Shown here: positions 1 to 10,750 of the stretch, in pieces
How the letters are laid out: each line of letters starts with the position of its first letter
Numbering within the stretch: position 1 is the stretch's first letter
DNA from: Archegozetes longisetosus
Lineage: Eukaryota; Arthropoda; Arachnida; Sarcoptiformes; Trhypochthoniidae
Assembly: GCA_018873245.2 (NCBI GenBank)
Contig: JAEMBT020000006.1
Location: 4,919,855-4,983,854, forward strand
Direction of reading: 5' to 3'
DNA length: 64,000 bases
The notes under the pieces: model-generated
Database searches by the model: none
Seen by the model: the letters and a program-made list of their open reading frames with translations, nothing else
What the model was told of the DNA's origin: nothing
Position numbers and translations under genes: made by a program

Positions 1-865
1 TTGCTAAAAGTCAGGCCTAAACTAAAGTTTATATAAGTTTCCAAATTCTTGATTACCTAAATATTAAAGTAATTCCTAAGTATGTAAGGCGCGAAAAGCT
101 TTATTGAACATATACTCTTTTGTCCGATAGTAAGTTTCGATTTACGTGCTTGATGTGTTGTCTTTGTCAACACTGTTGAATGTATGCAACAGTGTTCAGA
201 TACGTGACATAACATGCGATCGGGATAATGAATAATATATATTACTGTCTCATTCATGAGGTAAGAGTAGCCATACTTCAGATCAAACTTTATAGCTTAT
301 CGTCTGTGTGGTTAAGCTTTATTTCTATAGTTTATAATCAAAATAAAATTCAATTGAAAGTTGATGTTTATTAAACCCCTAAAAAATAAAATATTTTAGA
401 TTAAGGATTTCAGTATTTTTTGCCATTTTGACCCATCTTTTAATTTTGAAAAGTGTGTTAAAGTAAAAGATAGGTGTATAGCAGTTATTGTTTATTAAGT
501 TATTCATATAGTTATCTCGACGTTTTTTAAAATCTTATTTCATACCTAACTTTAATGCCTAAACTTAGATATGATTAATTTTAAACTTATTTATATTTAA
601 ATATAAACATTATAAACAGTTTATATTTTAATGTTACCCTTAAATACTCATTTGAAAATACTATAAATATTTCAAATGTTAATAATCACAAAAATTATAA
701 TAATTTTTATGAACTTTTGGGTCATTTTGACCGCATTTTACTGTTCTAGGGTTAAGTTCTATCTTATATCGCTATTGTATAAGTAATGCAATAAAGTGAA
801 TGGTACACAACTAAGATTCTCTTCGAGACATTTGACTCAGTAGTCATGCACGCGCGGCAATAAAT
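1..865. other. no gene recognised
   Basis: AT-rich sequence with scattered stops in all frames and no recognisable domain. If the formin exons at 1658-2126 belong to a gene entering from the left, this stretch is intron. No splice-bounded upstream FH2 exon was seen here. Confidence 0.4.
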
Positions 866-876
866 ATTTCGGGGAC

Positions 877-1560
877 CAGTGCTGAACTAAAGTTGAGTTA
901 TAAATAGACTGGTCAGACTTTTTTCAACTAAAACTGAAATTTTATCAAAAATACTGATGAAAATGGACAAAAATGAACAATAATTTTTTCCAACTATTTT
1001 ATTTAGAATAATCATTGATTACATTTACGATTGTTTTAATTATATTTTTGGTTAGACTTAACTGATATTAAGATTTTTCGTCATTTTTCACGTAAGAATT
1101 GAATTCAGTACAATCCATATTAAAGTTAATTTTAATACAAATTTCGGCTTTAATTAAATCAATACTCATTAAACTTCTTTCGTCAGTCCATATTCCCCGT
1201 AAATGACTGAAAACCCGTTTAACAAAATCATTAGCTATTATAAACCGAATGATATGTTAGATATAACTCAGAAACGGTCACTTCTGCTTCTTTAGAACTT
1301 GTTTTCATTACAATATCACTCATAGTTTGATTTATTTTAATTGAATTGAATTTCGATTTATGCACTTCTATTAGTTTATGATCATTTATTTTCTTTATTC
1401 CCTCATATTTAATAATGAATACTTTGAAACAATAATTGCAATAAGCGGTGAAGCCATCTCTCTTTACTAACCACTGATTGAATTTTTGACTTTTCAATCA
1501 CTTGTCCTGGAATTTAGTCCAACGTTTTCTCTTTCTTTCCGGCGAATCAGGTTTGGGCCA
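877..1560 (-). pseudogene. hAT transposase remnant, internally deleted
   Basis: Two conserved ends of one hAT transposase lie next to each other on the minus strand. Codons from about 1560 down to 1234 encode a basic leader, then a BED-like zinc-finger pattern: tryptophan, C-x2-C, then a histidine pair (DHKLIEVH). A TGA at 1498-1500 sits where the frame runs on both sides and a tryptophan would fit. In the next frame, 1235 down to 1068 encodes the hAT C-terminal dimerisation block (KRVFSHLRGIWTDERSLMS). The whole catalytic middle is missing, so this is a non-coding deletion derivative. A hAT-type terminus CAGTGCTGAAC starts at 877. I could not find its partner on the right, so the right border is approximate. 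Confidence 0.7.
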
Positions 1561-1657
1561 TATTTTTACTAATATTAAATTAAATAATTCAAAAATAATT
1601 TAAATTGAATGAAATCAAAATCACTACTCAAATGATACTTTAAAATCTTTATTCGAG

Positions 1658-2126
1658 AAGATCTAAAGAGAGCTCAACACGAATATAATGAATGCGTCGA
1701 ATATTTCGGAGGAAGTACTAAATTCATGGAATCTTCGAATCAACTTTTTGGAACCTTTGTGCGATTTTTCAAGAATTTTAAGCAATGCCAACACGACAAC
1801 TACACGATTCAGAGGAAGAAGTTTGAAGAAGAACTCAGACAACAAATACTTGAGAAGCAACACAAGTCCCCTGAAAAGGAGTCCGAGAATGAAATCAAAG
1901 TGAAAGAAAAACGTTTACTGAAACAGGACGAAGTCTATAGTGGAGCACTTGAAGACATTACTCGGTATTTATTCATTATTAGATATCTGGTCGATATTTG
2001 GTTTAATTATTTTCTCTTTCTAAAGGTCTCAAAAATGAGCCCTACCGGAGAGCGGATGCGGTCCGAAGAAGTCAAAGAAAACAGGAGAGCGTCAGACTGC
2101 CGTCGACTGAACTAATGGATGTGTAA
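1658..2126 (+). CDS. FMNL: Formin-like protein (FMNL/Frl type), last two exons
   Basis: Formins nucleate and elongate unbranched actin filaments through the FH2 domain, and FMNL types act downstream of Rho-family GTPases at the cortex. The exon 1658-1964 encodes the end of FH2 (QHEYNECVEYFGG, then a phenylalanine-rich FFxxFxxF-like helix), a charged coiled stretch, and DEVYSGALEDI. A 61-bp intron follows (donor GT at 1965, acceptor AG at 2024-2025 after a pyrimidine tract). The exon 2026-2126 encodes LKNEPYRRADAVRRSQRK and ends at TAA 2124-2126. This is the basic autoregulatory tail expected after GALEDI in FMNL proteins. The two exons join one base out of register: an extra A near 1960 would explain it. 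A polyadenylation signal AATAAA is at 2149-2154. Family is secure; whether the gene is live is not. Earlier exons should lie to the left. Confidence 0.8.
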
Positions 2127-2154
2127 AATGCCTTAAATCGATTTTTTAAATAAA

Positions 2155-2960
2155 GTGATGTCATTCAACATACTTTTGGTACTATAAGTCAAATTAATTT
2201 TAATATTTGTGCATAAGCCCAGTATTTCTGTAATGATTTTTAATAATTACTTGACTGCAAGTCCCAATTATTTAGTACTTGAGTTAAAAGTGAGGCATTT
2301 TTTCAAGTTTGAAGTGCCGATTATAATTGGCCAAAACCATGACATTCAGTTATACGTAACTGATCGCAACTCATAGTCACAATTCATATATTTGTAAATT
2401 ATATAAATTTTAAATAATAATCTTTATTTTTAAGTTATATCGCATTAAAATATAGCTTTTCTTACTCTTCAAATCAGAAAATGCTTTTAATCTATTTCTA
2501 ACAATTTATTTATTTCAAATCAATTTTATAATTAATAAAAAAAGAAACTTTCTATAAATACTATTCATTGATTTAGTGCATAACAAAAAGTCGACAAAAC
2601 ATTACTTGTGGTATACTTTAGCTGAAGTATAGCAATGGCTATCAAACTAACAGAATCGATTACACTCAAGTCGGTCTAACATCAAAAAGCTTTTTTAGAC
2701 TAATCAAAACTGGAATCATTGCCAATACTGGCAACGGAACAGTTGCAGCAGTTGTTGGCGACCACTCGGGTTTTGTTTACTACTTTCACGTTAAAACATG
2801 ATTTCAGCTGAACTGAACTGAACAACTTGACGGAACAGATCAAGAATTTGAAAACGCGTTGATCCAACGAGATCTACATCAGTGGACACTATATCTATTA
2901 GATCATTCATTAAATAAGTAGAAAAATAGGTTTATTGTGAAATTGTATGAAATTTTTGAC
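2155..2960. other. no gene recognised
   Basis: Sequence between the formin polyadenylation signal and the mariner relic. No domain, tandem repeat or inverted repeat was seen. Confidence 0.4.
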
Positions 2961-2964
2961 AAAT

Positions 2965-4035
2965 TATTTAAAAATAGTCCCCTTGGCCTGAACACACAGC
3001 TCCATTCTTTTCCACCACTTGAAGAAGACACTCCGCCACTGCTATTTAATAATCGACTCGAGATATTCGCGGACTGTTCGATCGATCTCACTTCCTGACT
3101 CGAACTGCCGACCCTTTAATCTTTGGTTTAAATTTTTAAAGAGCCAAAAGGCTGCGGGAACCAAATCTGGACTGAAGGGTGGACGAGGTACCAGTTCGAC
3201 ATTGTTTTCGGTCAAAAATTTCGATGTAGTTGAAGCGGTACGGGGTCTAGCATTGTTATGATGTGAAAGTATGCCTCGATTCCCGATTTTGGCCGCTTTT
3301 TGCGGATGGAATCGAACACTTTTTTTTGAGGCATACATTTGAATACCAGTCAGCAGTGATTGTTGCCTGTCCTTCCAATTTGATGCACGCAACCAAACCA
3401 CTTGACCTGAAGAATATCGCATACAATAACTTTTTTACGTGTACTTCACTTCGGGGAACTTTTGGATGTTCTTCGTCTTCGAAGAGCCACACCTTCGATT
3501 CACGTGATGATAACTCTTGATATTAATAGACACAAGTCTCATCACCAGTCACTATATTGCATATGAAGTTATCCCCTTTTCTCTGATCGTCTTCAAGTTC
3601 TGTCGGCACACTTTCACTCGGATCTCCATTTGTTGGTCAGTCAGTAAGTCACCCAACGAACACAAACATGTCTTAAGCCTAAGTTATTGCACATTATTTT
3701 ATGTGTCGTTCCTGTAGAGATGTCCAACTCATACGAGATCCGTTGCACCAAAATTGATGGACCAACGCATACGAGATCCCGAACTTTTGCCACAGTTTTC
3801 TCAGTGGTTACATTTGATGGTCGACCATTTTGTTTGATGTCATCAAATGAGTTCCGGCCATACCTGAACTCTTGATACCAGTTATAAACTGTAGATTTGG
3901 AAAAAGAATTTTCGCCTTAAGTCGAATTTATTTCCTCCAAACATTCTTTCGGAGTTAGATTTCGTTTCAAACAATAGGCAATCAAAACCCGAACCCGAAT
4001 ATCTCGTTCAGAGAAATTAACAGAAATATTAGATA
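2965..4035 (-). pseudogene. mariner-family transposase relic
   Basis: Reading the minus strand from about 4035, frames encode in order: the N-terminal helix-turn-helix part (STVYNWYQEFRYGRNSFDD, then a GRPS motif), the linker (RWVTY), the first catalytic aspartate in DETCVY near 3530, WLFEDEE, TADWYSN, the second catalytic block HHNNARPRTA near 3255, and FSPDLVPAAFWLF. The C-terminal SVFFKWWKRMELC-type tail ends near 2965. This is the full mariner order at about full length. It has several frameshifts and stops, and the second catalytic aspartate has become asparagine (codon AAC at 3255-3257). Dead transposon; I did not find a convincing pair of terminal repeats. Confidence 0.88.
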
Positions 4036-4340
4036 TTTTAATCTTTAAAAAATCACTGAAATTAAATCTTAAACTGAAATCACTTGATTTCTCGTAACAG
4101 CTCTATAATAGCACAAAAATGTTTTCAGTAAAAATTTTTGGGTATTGTATAGAATAGGCCCGGTTCAGAATCGTCTTGAAATTTATTATTTCAGGGGTTT
4201 TCGTGGGCGAGGAACCCATTTTCGATGGTCCCAGATGTCGGAAATTAATAGTTCGGGAGATAAAGGTACCCCAAATTTTTGAACTTCGAACCTAAAATTT
4301 TGAATTGTCCTCAATATTTTTGGTATTATTTATTATGAAT

Positions 4341-4373
4341 AGGTTAGGTTAGGTTAGGTGGGTTAGGTTAGGT
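4341..4373 (+). repeat. TTAGG-type telomere-like tract
   Basis: About six units of GGTTA (the TTAGG arthropod telomere unit), with one GTGGG interruption, lie inside Merlin copy 1. Too short to be a telomere; probably an interstitial or captured microsatellite. Confidence 0.7.
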
Positions 4374-4589
4374 TTAGATAGCTTATATTTCTCCTATTGT
4401 AGCCGGTTAGACTTGAGTGTTACGTCAACCAATGCTTATTTTTCATAATTATTTCTTCATTTCGCGAATGATGGACGGCTCATATAATATTCTCCGATTA
4501 GTTGAGAATGCGCTGTTGACGAGCCTGAGCGATGCCTCCAGTGGTGTCAGCGAGTTGGGCTTTGCCTCAAACTCGAGCTTGTTAGAAGT

Positions 4590-5364
4590 ATCGTAGAAAT
4601 ATGACACTTTCGAACAAGCGGGGTGACACTGCTGTAGGTTTGCACTGGCGATGTCATAAATGCTCAAAGGAGATCTCTCTTACCAGCGGAACGGTATTTG
4701 AGGAGTCGCTTCTACCCCTTGGGCAGGTGCTTCTCGTATACTGCTCCGTAAATCCCTTCTCTTACGGGGATGCGGTTCGTGAGGCCAGTATGAGTGGTAG
4801 CCAATTGTCACAAAATACCGTCGCCCACTGGTATGAGATCTACCGGGAGGCATGCGTTGAGTGGATGGATGCTCGGGTTAATGATGGGAAGATGGGTGGC
4901 GCTGGTTCTGTGGTCGAGGTCTAGGTCGATGACGCCATGATCGGCCACCGAAAATACAACCATGGGCGCCTTGTCCAGGGAACCTGGGTGCTCGGCATCA
5001 TTGATGTCCACACAGGAGACCTTAGGATCGAGGTGTGTCCGGGTAACCGTCGAAACGCTGCGACATTGTTGGCCATTATTGGTGGACATCGAAGCGGAAC
5101 GACGGTTATTACAGACTGCTCGAGGTCCTATAATGGGTTGGATGCCCAGGATTCCACCACCTAACGGTTAACCAATCGTGCCACTTTGTTGACCCTGAAA
5201 CCTGGGCCAACACTCAAAGAATAGAGTCGTCCTGGCGCGCAAAGAAGCGTCGCATATGCCGAGGTGGCGTGCTCAAAGGGTCTTTGGGTAACCATCTCTG
5301 CGAATATCTTTGGCAACGCGACATCAAACGTCGCGGTTCCGATTTATTCGCAGAGAAGATTTAG
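4590..5364 (+). pseudogene. Merlin (ISXO2-like) transposase, broken
   Basis: DDE transposase of the Merlin/IS1016 group. From MTLSNKRGD at 4601 the reading frame runs through the zinc-ribbon-derived WRCHKC, the SLTSGTVFEES strand and a helix-turn-helix to VVEV. It meets TAG at 4922-4924, then resumes in frame with VDDAMIGHRKYNHGR (first Asp) and TTVITDCSRSYNG (second Asp). Near 5155 a one-base deletion moves the frame to LTVNQSCHFVDPE and TQRIESSWRAKK (Glu). It ends with HLCEYLWQRD and TAG at 5362-5364. All three catalytic residues are visible. Upstream of 4601 the Cys-containing start is damaged. Confidence 0.9.
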
Positions 5365-5833
5365 TTGCTCAAGGACTTCCACGCCCGTCAGTGAGTCTTG
5401 TGGCGCCAAAAAGGCCTCTGGTAGACAAGATTATCCCGGTCCTCAAAACTGATCATGGTGGATAAAATCCAACCCCACCTCCACGCGGTATTCACTGGGT
5501 TTAGCGAACGGGGCTCTGTTTTTCATTTTAATCTGGAATTTGTTATTTTGACGATTTTGGTGGACAAAATCATGTCCAGCTACCTCCCCCGTGCGTTTAT
5601 ATAAATCGTGTATCATCTATATATGTATACGTACGCGGGGGGTAGCTGGACACGATTTTGTCCATCGGAAATCATTAAAATTATTGGAATCAGACCTGTG
5701 GCCATACTCGGTAACCACTTATTTCCGACACCTGGGACCACTTCCATTCGATTTCTCGCCCTCCAAAACCCCTATAAAACCTATTTTAATAGCGATTCTG
5801 AACCGGGCCTAATCTATAGTATCCCAAATTTTT

Positions 5834-6390
5834 TTATATGTACAGATAAAGTATGATTCTCCACTTATTTAACGAATAACCCAATATCACAATTGCATCA
5901 TCAATAGTGAAGCTAACATTAAACCTGGTTCTGTCGTCCAAAGCAAAAATAATCAGATAATTGATTTTTGATTTAGATTAAAGTCTGTTTGGAACTATAA
6001 ATTAATAAAATCCTTTTCGATATTTAAAGACAGTTTCACTTAAAAGTTGTCAAATGAATAGTACTTTAAGCAATACGGCAACAACAAATTTAATAAACAT
6101 TTTGTTTAAGAGTACTCAAAATTTAATTTAGTTGCCTTATTTAACTTTGAAGTTGCAGAATAACTGACTTAGAGACCAATTAATTATAGTCATTGGTTTC
6201 TATTGAAAAATGAAGCTGAAGCCAATTTTCAAATCAGTTTCTGAAAATATTCGATTTTTACTATTGATACTAAAAATACTCTTTAGTACTAAAATACTAC
6301 TAATGTAAAAATTGAAAAATTGTAACTCTTTAATTATAGGCATTTTAAAGGTTTACATATTTTGTAAAAAGCCAGACAAATCGAATTCAT
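5834..6390. other. no gene recognised
   Basis: AT-rich spacer between Merlin copy 1 and the GC-rich repeat. Nothing coding or repetitive recognised. Confidence 0.4.
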
Positions 6391-6459
6391 TCTAAACTTG
6401 TCTTACTTTAGCAATACTTCTAGCTCTACTTCTAGCTTTGCGGAGTCCAACACTTCCTC

Positions 6460-6545
6460 CGGGAACGCGTCTTGGATACAGTCACGTAGGCAGCGAAGGC
6501 GCAGTGCCCGTGGGGGTTCTTTTGCGGGTGCTACGCCCGGAAGGG
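6460..6545 (+). repeat. GC-rich dispersed repeat, copy 1
   Basis: A GC-rich island in AT-rich DNA. It shares CTTGGATACAGT, a GGCGnnnGCGyAGTGCC core, GGGGG, CTTTTGTGGGCG-like and GCTACGCC boxes, in the same order, with 10479-10575. The surrounding open frame (6398-6583) has low-complexity Ser/Arg/Gly content, so I do not call it a gene. Family unknown; possibly a SINE or the end of a longer element. Confidence 0.5.
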
Positions 6546-6659
6546 ATGGAGGAGGGAGGGTCACCCTTTCTGCCAACTTTTAAGGCGTTGCTTAGCGAAA
6601 GTGACAACGTTTACTTCATTTTTTCAGTTATAACTATCTGAAAACTATAATATACTGAG

Positions 6660-7488
6660 ATTGTGCTGCCACCGAAAAGTTATTTTTTACAAATCCTATG
6701 AGTTTATCGTTACAACTCATTCTTTATTGCATGACTTAGACGAAAGTCTTAACATTAAAGCGATGAGTAGTATTTACGAGTAAACATTTTATTTACGTTT
6801 CAAAATTCAATTTATCGCAATAGTTCATAAGAAATCTTCAATTAAAGCTAGGGTTTGACAAATTTTCCTTTTTCAAATTTGATAACAAATTAATGGCATT
6901 ATAAAAAGGTTACCACAACGACGACGTTTTGTGTTGCCATCGAGGGATTATCCAGTTTTGAAGTATATGTTCTCAACTTAAAGTAAAAATAGTAAATGTG
7001 CTCTTCGAGTCATAGGGCATTCTGAGATCAGGTAATTCTGACAAACTCGAATTTTTCTCCCTTAAAGTTTATTCGAGTAATGCTTTGTCTGAATATTTAA
7101 AAGATTTTCTCTAAAAGTTAAAAAAACAAAGACAAACATTTGAATAGGCAAATACCTTCTGCCGCTTTAATATGGATTAGTTTGAACATCATTTATGAAC
7201 ACTTTGCACTCACACATTGCTTCAAATCGTGATCATTAGTAATAGTATCGCAATCATATCTAATCGCAGGACTTTAGTATGAAGTGAGTGATATATTTGG
7301 TAAATGACGCTTATGTTTAACCTTATCCTTAACAGTACTAATTAATAAAATGTTTGTTATTGGAGATTGATTTGCAAAATAGATCAGCAAAGTCTGTGTT
7401 TCTAAACTAAGGTCTATAACTCATTAATTTAAAATACTGATTAAATTGAGTTGAAAGTGTACGTGGAGATGTCACACGGCAGAACCAA
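6660..7488. other. no gene recognised
   Basis: AT-rich spacer. No open frame with recognisable content and no clear repeat. Confidence 0.4.
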
Positions 7489-7496
7489 ATTTCAAT

Positions 7497-8946
7497 ATTA
7501 ATCCACTGAAATGTGATCAACACACTGATTTAGACCCTGAGATGTGATCTGCAAGTAATGAGTGATCTACAGTCAACTTTAATTGACTTTAGCTGGCTTT
7601 GGAAAATTACGATTTGTAAATCACACGTATATTTTGATATGTACAAACTATGAGATTGCACTTTAGTATTTTTTCTAGAAGTTCTTCGCAAATTATTATG
7701 AATGGTTGTATTGATTATAAAATGCATCTCATTAGCATATTGTCATTGACTTTTAAAACAATGAAATCCTCTGAAATACATGAAATTATTGCCACCGAGG
7801 AAACTTGTATTGCTTTTCTTCAGGAGCATAATCCTCTGCCGGAAGATGGTAATCTCCCAGTTTGTACCAAATGCAACGCAGCCATAACACAATTCACTCC
7901 CAGAAAGAAGCTTCGCAATGGGACAGTTCGTGAGTATGCGTCGTTGCGATGCACTCAGCGAGGATGCCGGACTTTTTAATCAATCAGGAAAATTAACGCA
8001 TTTTTTACATACACTGATCTGAGCGGCCGATGCCAAAGCAATCTTTCCTTAAGACGAATTTTGGAACTTTGCTATTATTGGGTTATGGACATTCCGCAAG
8101 TGACCGTGGAAACGCTAACTGGCCGATGCAATCATGCTGTTTATGACTGGTTTTTTTGTCGCGATATATGCGTTTAGCTGCTCGAAGACCGTCAGCCTCT
8201 TGGTGGACCAAATGAACGCATCGAAATTGACGAATATCTTTTTGGCAAACGTAAAGTAAATCGTGGACGTTTATTGACATGAAATCCAGCAGCGGAAGAA
8301 TTAGACGAAAATCCTGAGTCAGAATTGATCGACAGTAATTGCAATTATGGAAGAAGAATCTCTGTTTCCTGGGTCTTTGGTTTATGCAGGAGGCATTTCA
8401 TCGACGGCAATGAAGTCCTCGAGCGCAGGTACTTTGTGGTCGAGCGGTATAATCGGAGTACTCTCATTCTAGAGGAAGTCACACCTGGTACTCTAATCGT
8501 TTCTGACGAATGATAGGCATATAACACCTTAAACCAGCACAATTACGAACGCCAAACTGTTAATCATCAGCATTTCTTTGTGTACCCTATTAGTGGCGCC
8601 AACACTCATACTATTGAAACTCTTTGGTCGCAGCTGAAAATGAAGTTACTCCGGAAGACCCATGGCACCACTCCTGAGATGTTGTCAAGACACCTAAAGG
8701 AGTCCTGATGGAGCTCAATCAATCCGAAAAAAGATCTCTTTTTCAGTCTTACGCGATATTTCAACTGTGTTTCTTTAGCTTTGTTCTTTATTTTTTTATA
8801 TTTAAATTTTTTTATCAATTTTTAGCAATTTTTAACTTTCAATTTTAAAACCTGTTTTATTTATTATTATTAGTTTTACTTGTTATCTTTAAAATGTTTG
8901 TATATTTTACACTTACATTATGTAGATCACACCTCAGTGGAATACC
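7497..8946 (+). mobile_element. Merlin DNA transposon (copy 2), complete ends
   Basis: A 1450-bp element flanked by a perfect 8-bp target-site duplication ATTTCAAT (7489-7496 and 8947-8954). The outer 22 bp of the two inverted ends agree at 17 positions and share TCCACTGA and TGTGATC. It contains one transposase frame (7761-8708). Its ends differ from those of copy 1, so it belongs to another Merlin family. Confidence 0.9.
7761..8708 (+). pseudogene. Merlin (ISXO2-like) transposase, single frame with stops
   Basis: One continuous frame of about 315 codons. It encodes a zinc-ribbon start (CTKC, then CTQRGC), a helix-turn-helix region, IEIDEYLFGKRKVNRGR (first catalytic Asp), TPGTLIVSDE (second Asp) and ANTHTIETLWSQLK (Glu). 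Five in-frame stops break it: TAA 7977, TAG 8175, TGA 8280, TGA 8511 and TAG 8514. No frameshift is needed, so the decay is by substitutions only. The stop after SDE falls where relatives have a tryptophan. The start codon was chosen at 7761, just before the conserved zinc ribbon. Confidence 0.9.
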
Positions 8947-9079
8947 ATTTCAATTCTGTGGCAACTTGCAAAATACATACGAGTGAAGGCATTCCTCAGT
9001 CGCAAATCTGTAGTACGAGTACTCCATTGAGTAAAGTCGCTAAAAAGCGAGTGTTTTGAAAGGAAAAAAGTCTAAAATG

Positions 9080-9485
9080 TTTTAAACCAATCAAAATAGT
9101 GGCGCAAATGCATTACAACTGGAGGAATAAGTGCTTCATATACTGTCTCTTCTCAAACAGAAAATATTACAAATGAAATACAGGAGAAATCACAGCAATT
9201 AATCGATGTTCCCTTCTATTTGGATGAGCCTAAAGCCAGTACGTATTGAACAAACGCCAGATCTATTGATCAGTTTCTAACTGGATAAAAGATTAGATTT
9301 AAATTTATATGTTTAATGATTTGTTTACTGAAAGGCAGTGCCAAAAGAGTGAGGAGAGAAAGTCGTTTTCCTCCTATCTCAAATAATGATCACAATATTT
9401 TCGCTTCTTTTTGCACCGAAGTTATGTTCGATAAGGTCGAAATCGATACCGAAGAGTTGCCACGAAGTATTGCAACTGTGGAAAA
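9080..9485 (+). CDS. Unidentified coding-like segment, two possible exons
   Basis: I do not recognise this. A coding-like stretch ends DVPFYLDEPKA before a donor GTACGT at 9239. After a 96-bp possible intron (acceptor AG at 9333-9334) a second stretch reads in the matching phase, SSAKRVRRESRFPP through TEELPRSIATVEK, up to a donor-like GTTAGT at 9486. The in-phase join and even amino-acid composition suggest exons of a gene or captured gene fragment. No start, no stop and no known domain were found. It could be chance. Confidence 0.28.
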
Positions 9486-9592
9486 GTTAGTATTTCTCTA
9501 ATTATATTCTGTATTATATCCAACCGTTGCAGTCGAGTTTCCAAGCATTCAAAGACTGGACAGAAAACTCATTAGATCTAAGATTGAGTCTT

Positions 9593-9692
9593 GAGATTTG
9601 TCATATGAGTGAGATTTGTCATATGAGTGAGATTTGTCATATGAGTGAGATTTGTCATATGAGTGAGATTTGTCATATGAGTGAGATTTGTC
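9593..9692 (+). repeat. 18-bp tandem repeat, 5.6 copies
   Basis: The unit GAGATTTGTCATATGAGT is repeated exactly five times, plus 10 bases. Each unit contains the NdeI-type palindrome CATATG. The lack of differences between units implies a recent expansion. Confidence 0.95.
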
Positions 9693-9699
9693 ACCGGCG

Positions 9700-10475
9700 C
9701 TAATACAATAAGAGTTTAAAGTAGATTTTTACTAATATTCAGATAGTAGTCGAAAGTCAACTCATAGACGTGGCTCTGATATTCAGTAAGTCTTTTCATT
9801 ACTGAATAATACATAGTACAAAAGTATTTCTAATATCAAAATCTCATTTAATATATCTGCAAATTATTTCTCTCTGTTTAAAATTTTAATGAAAACAAAA
9901 TAGTTTGAGTTTGAAAACTTTTTAGTTTTAATGTGACTGAAGATGTATGCAATCAGTTTAAGTTGTGTTTGAAACTAAAATCATTAGAATTACACACTAT
10001 GTAAAATTTAAAACTACATTCGAAATAGACAAACAGACAAGTTTTATAGCAGTCGCTTTAAAAATACTATAACTGCCTTGACAGATAAGCAACAGTTGTC
10101 TTAGTTCGAATTTGATTGATTTTTATTTTAAGATAACAATTAAAAAAATAGTGTTTAAATGAGTGAGAAGATTTAGTTGTTAAATAACTATTAACAATAT
10201 AATCCTATAATTTATTTGAAACACCATTTCTTAAATTTATGTCACAAGTTAATGTATCCGATTGATTTAGGGTGCGAAAATAGACTAAAAATCATATAAT
10301 GTATCATTCATGATTTTTTAACGACTTTTGCTTTAGTCAAAACGACTCAAGCAAAAAAAGTTATTGACTACTTTACGGTTTAGTTTTAAATTTGACAATG
10401 TATTTAATAGTTAAGCTCAGCCAATCATACTTAAAGATGTTCTTGAATTTCAAAACTTCTAAGTATTTGGGAGAT
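9700..10475. other. no gene recognised
   Basis: AT-rich spacer with no recognisable gene or repeat. Confidence 0.4.
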
Positions 10476-10478
10476 CAA

Positions 10479-10575
10479 GCACTTGGATACAGTAGTAATG
10501 GACGGCGAGTGCGTAGTGCCTACGGGGGCTCGGAGGTTCCGAGGGCTCTTTTGTGGGCGCTACGCCAGATGGAAG
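10479..10575 (+). repeat. GC-rich dispersed repeat, copy 2
   Basis: Second copy of the GC-rich motif seen at 6460-6545, with the same box order ending in GTGGGCGCTACGCC. It is followed by a purine-rich GAGAG tract. The two copies are 4 kb apart in direct orientation. Confidence 0.5.
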
Positions 10576-10750
10576 AGAGAGGGGTTGAAAGATGGAGAGG
10601 GAGAGAGAGATTTCAAAACGTTAGAGTTGATATATGAGAGCACTAAAAAGTTTAGTAATATCTTATAAGTATACAACTTTAAAAATAAAATTGGCCTAGA
10701 TGTTAGAACCATTTGATAGTACACTATATTATAGTGCATCCTATACCAAT

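Larger units (their letters stand above)
4140..5825 (+). mobile_element. Merlin DNA transposon (copy 1), near complete
   Basis: The element starts GGGTATTGTATAG at 4140 and ends with the complement at 5825. Its terminal inverted repeats can be followed, with gaps, for about 120 bp, and both carry AGGCCCGGTTCAGAATCG. A perfect 8-bp target-site duplication AAATTTTT flanks it (4132-4139 and 5826-5833). Merlin elements, relatives of bacterial IS1016/ISXO2, have GG-type termini and 8-9 bp duplications. The element holds the broken transposase at 4590-5364, a TTAGG-type tract at 4341-4373, and an internal inverted repeat around 5558-5590 and 5636-5665. Confidence 0.9.

Noticed and set aside
4449-4667. 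Minus-strand frame over the start of Merlin 1
   Set aside because: It overlaps the transposase N-terminal region antisense and has no motif.
7761-8708. TGA reassigned to tryptophan, because stops replace Trp in Merlin 2 and the hAT relic
   Set aside because: Intact receptor genes use TGG for Trp throughout and one of them ends in TGA. The transposons also contain TAA and TAG stops. Ordinary decay explains it.
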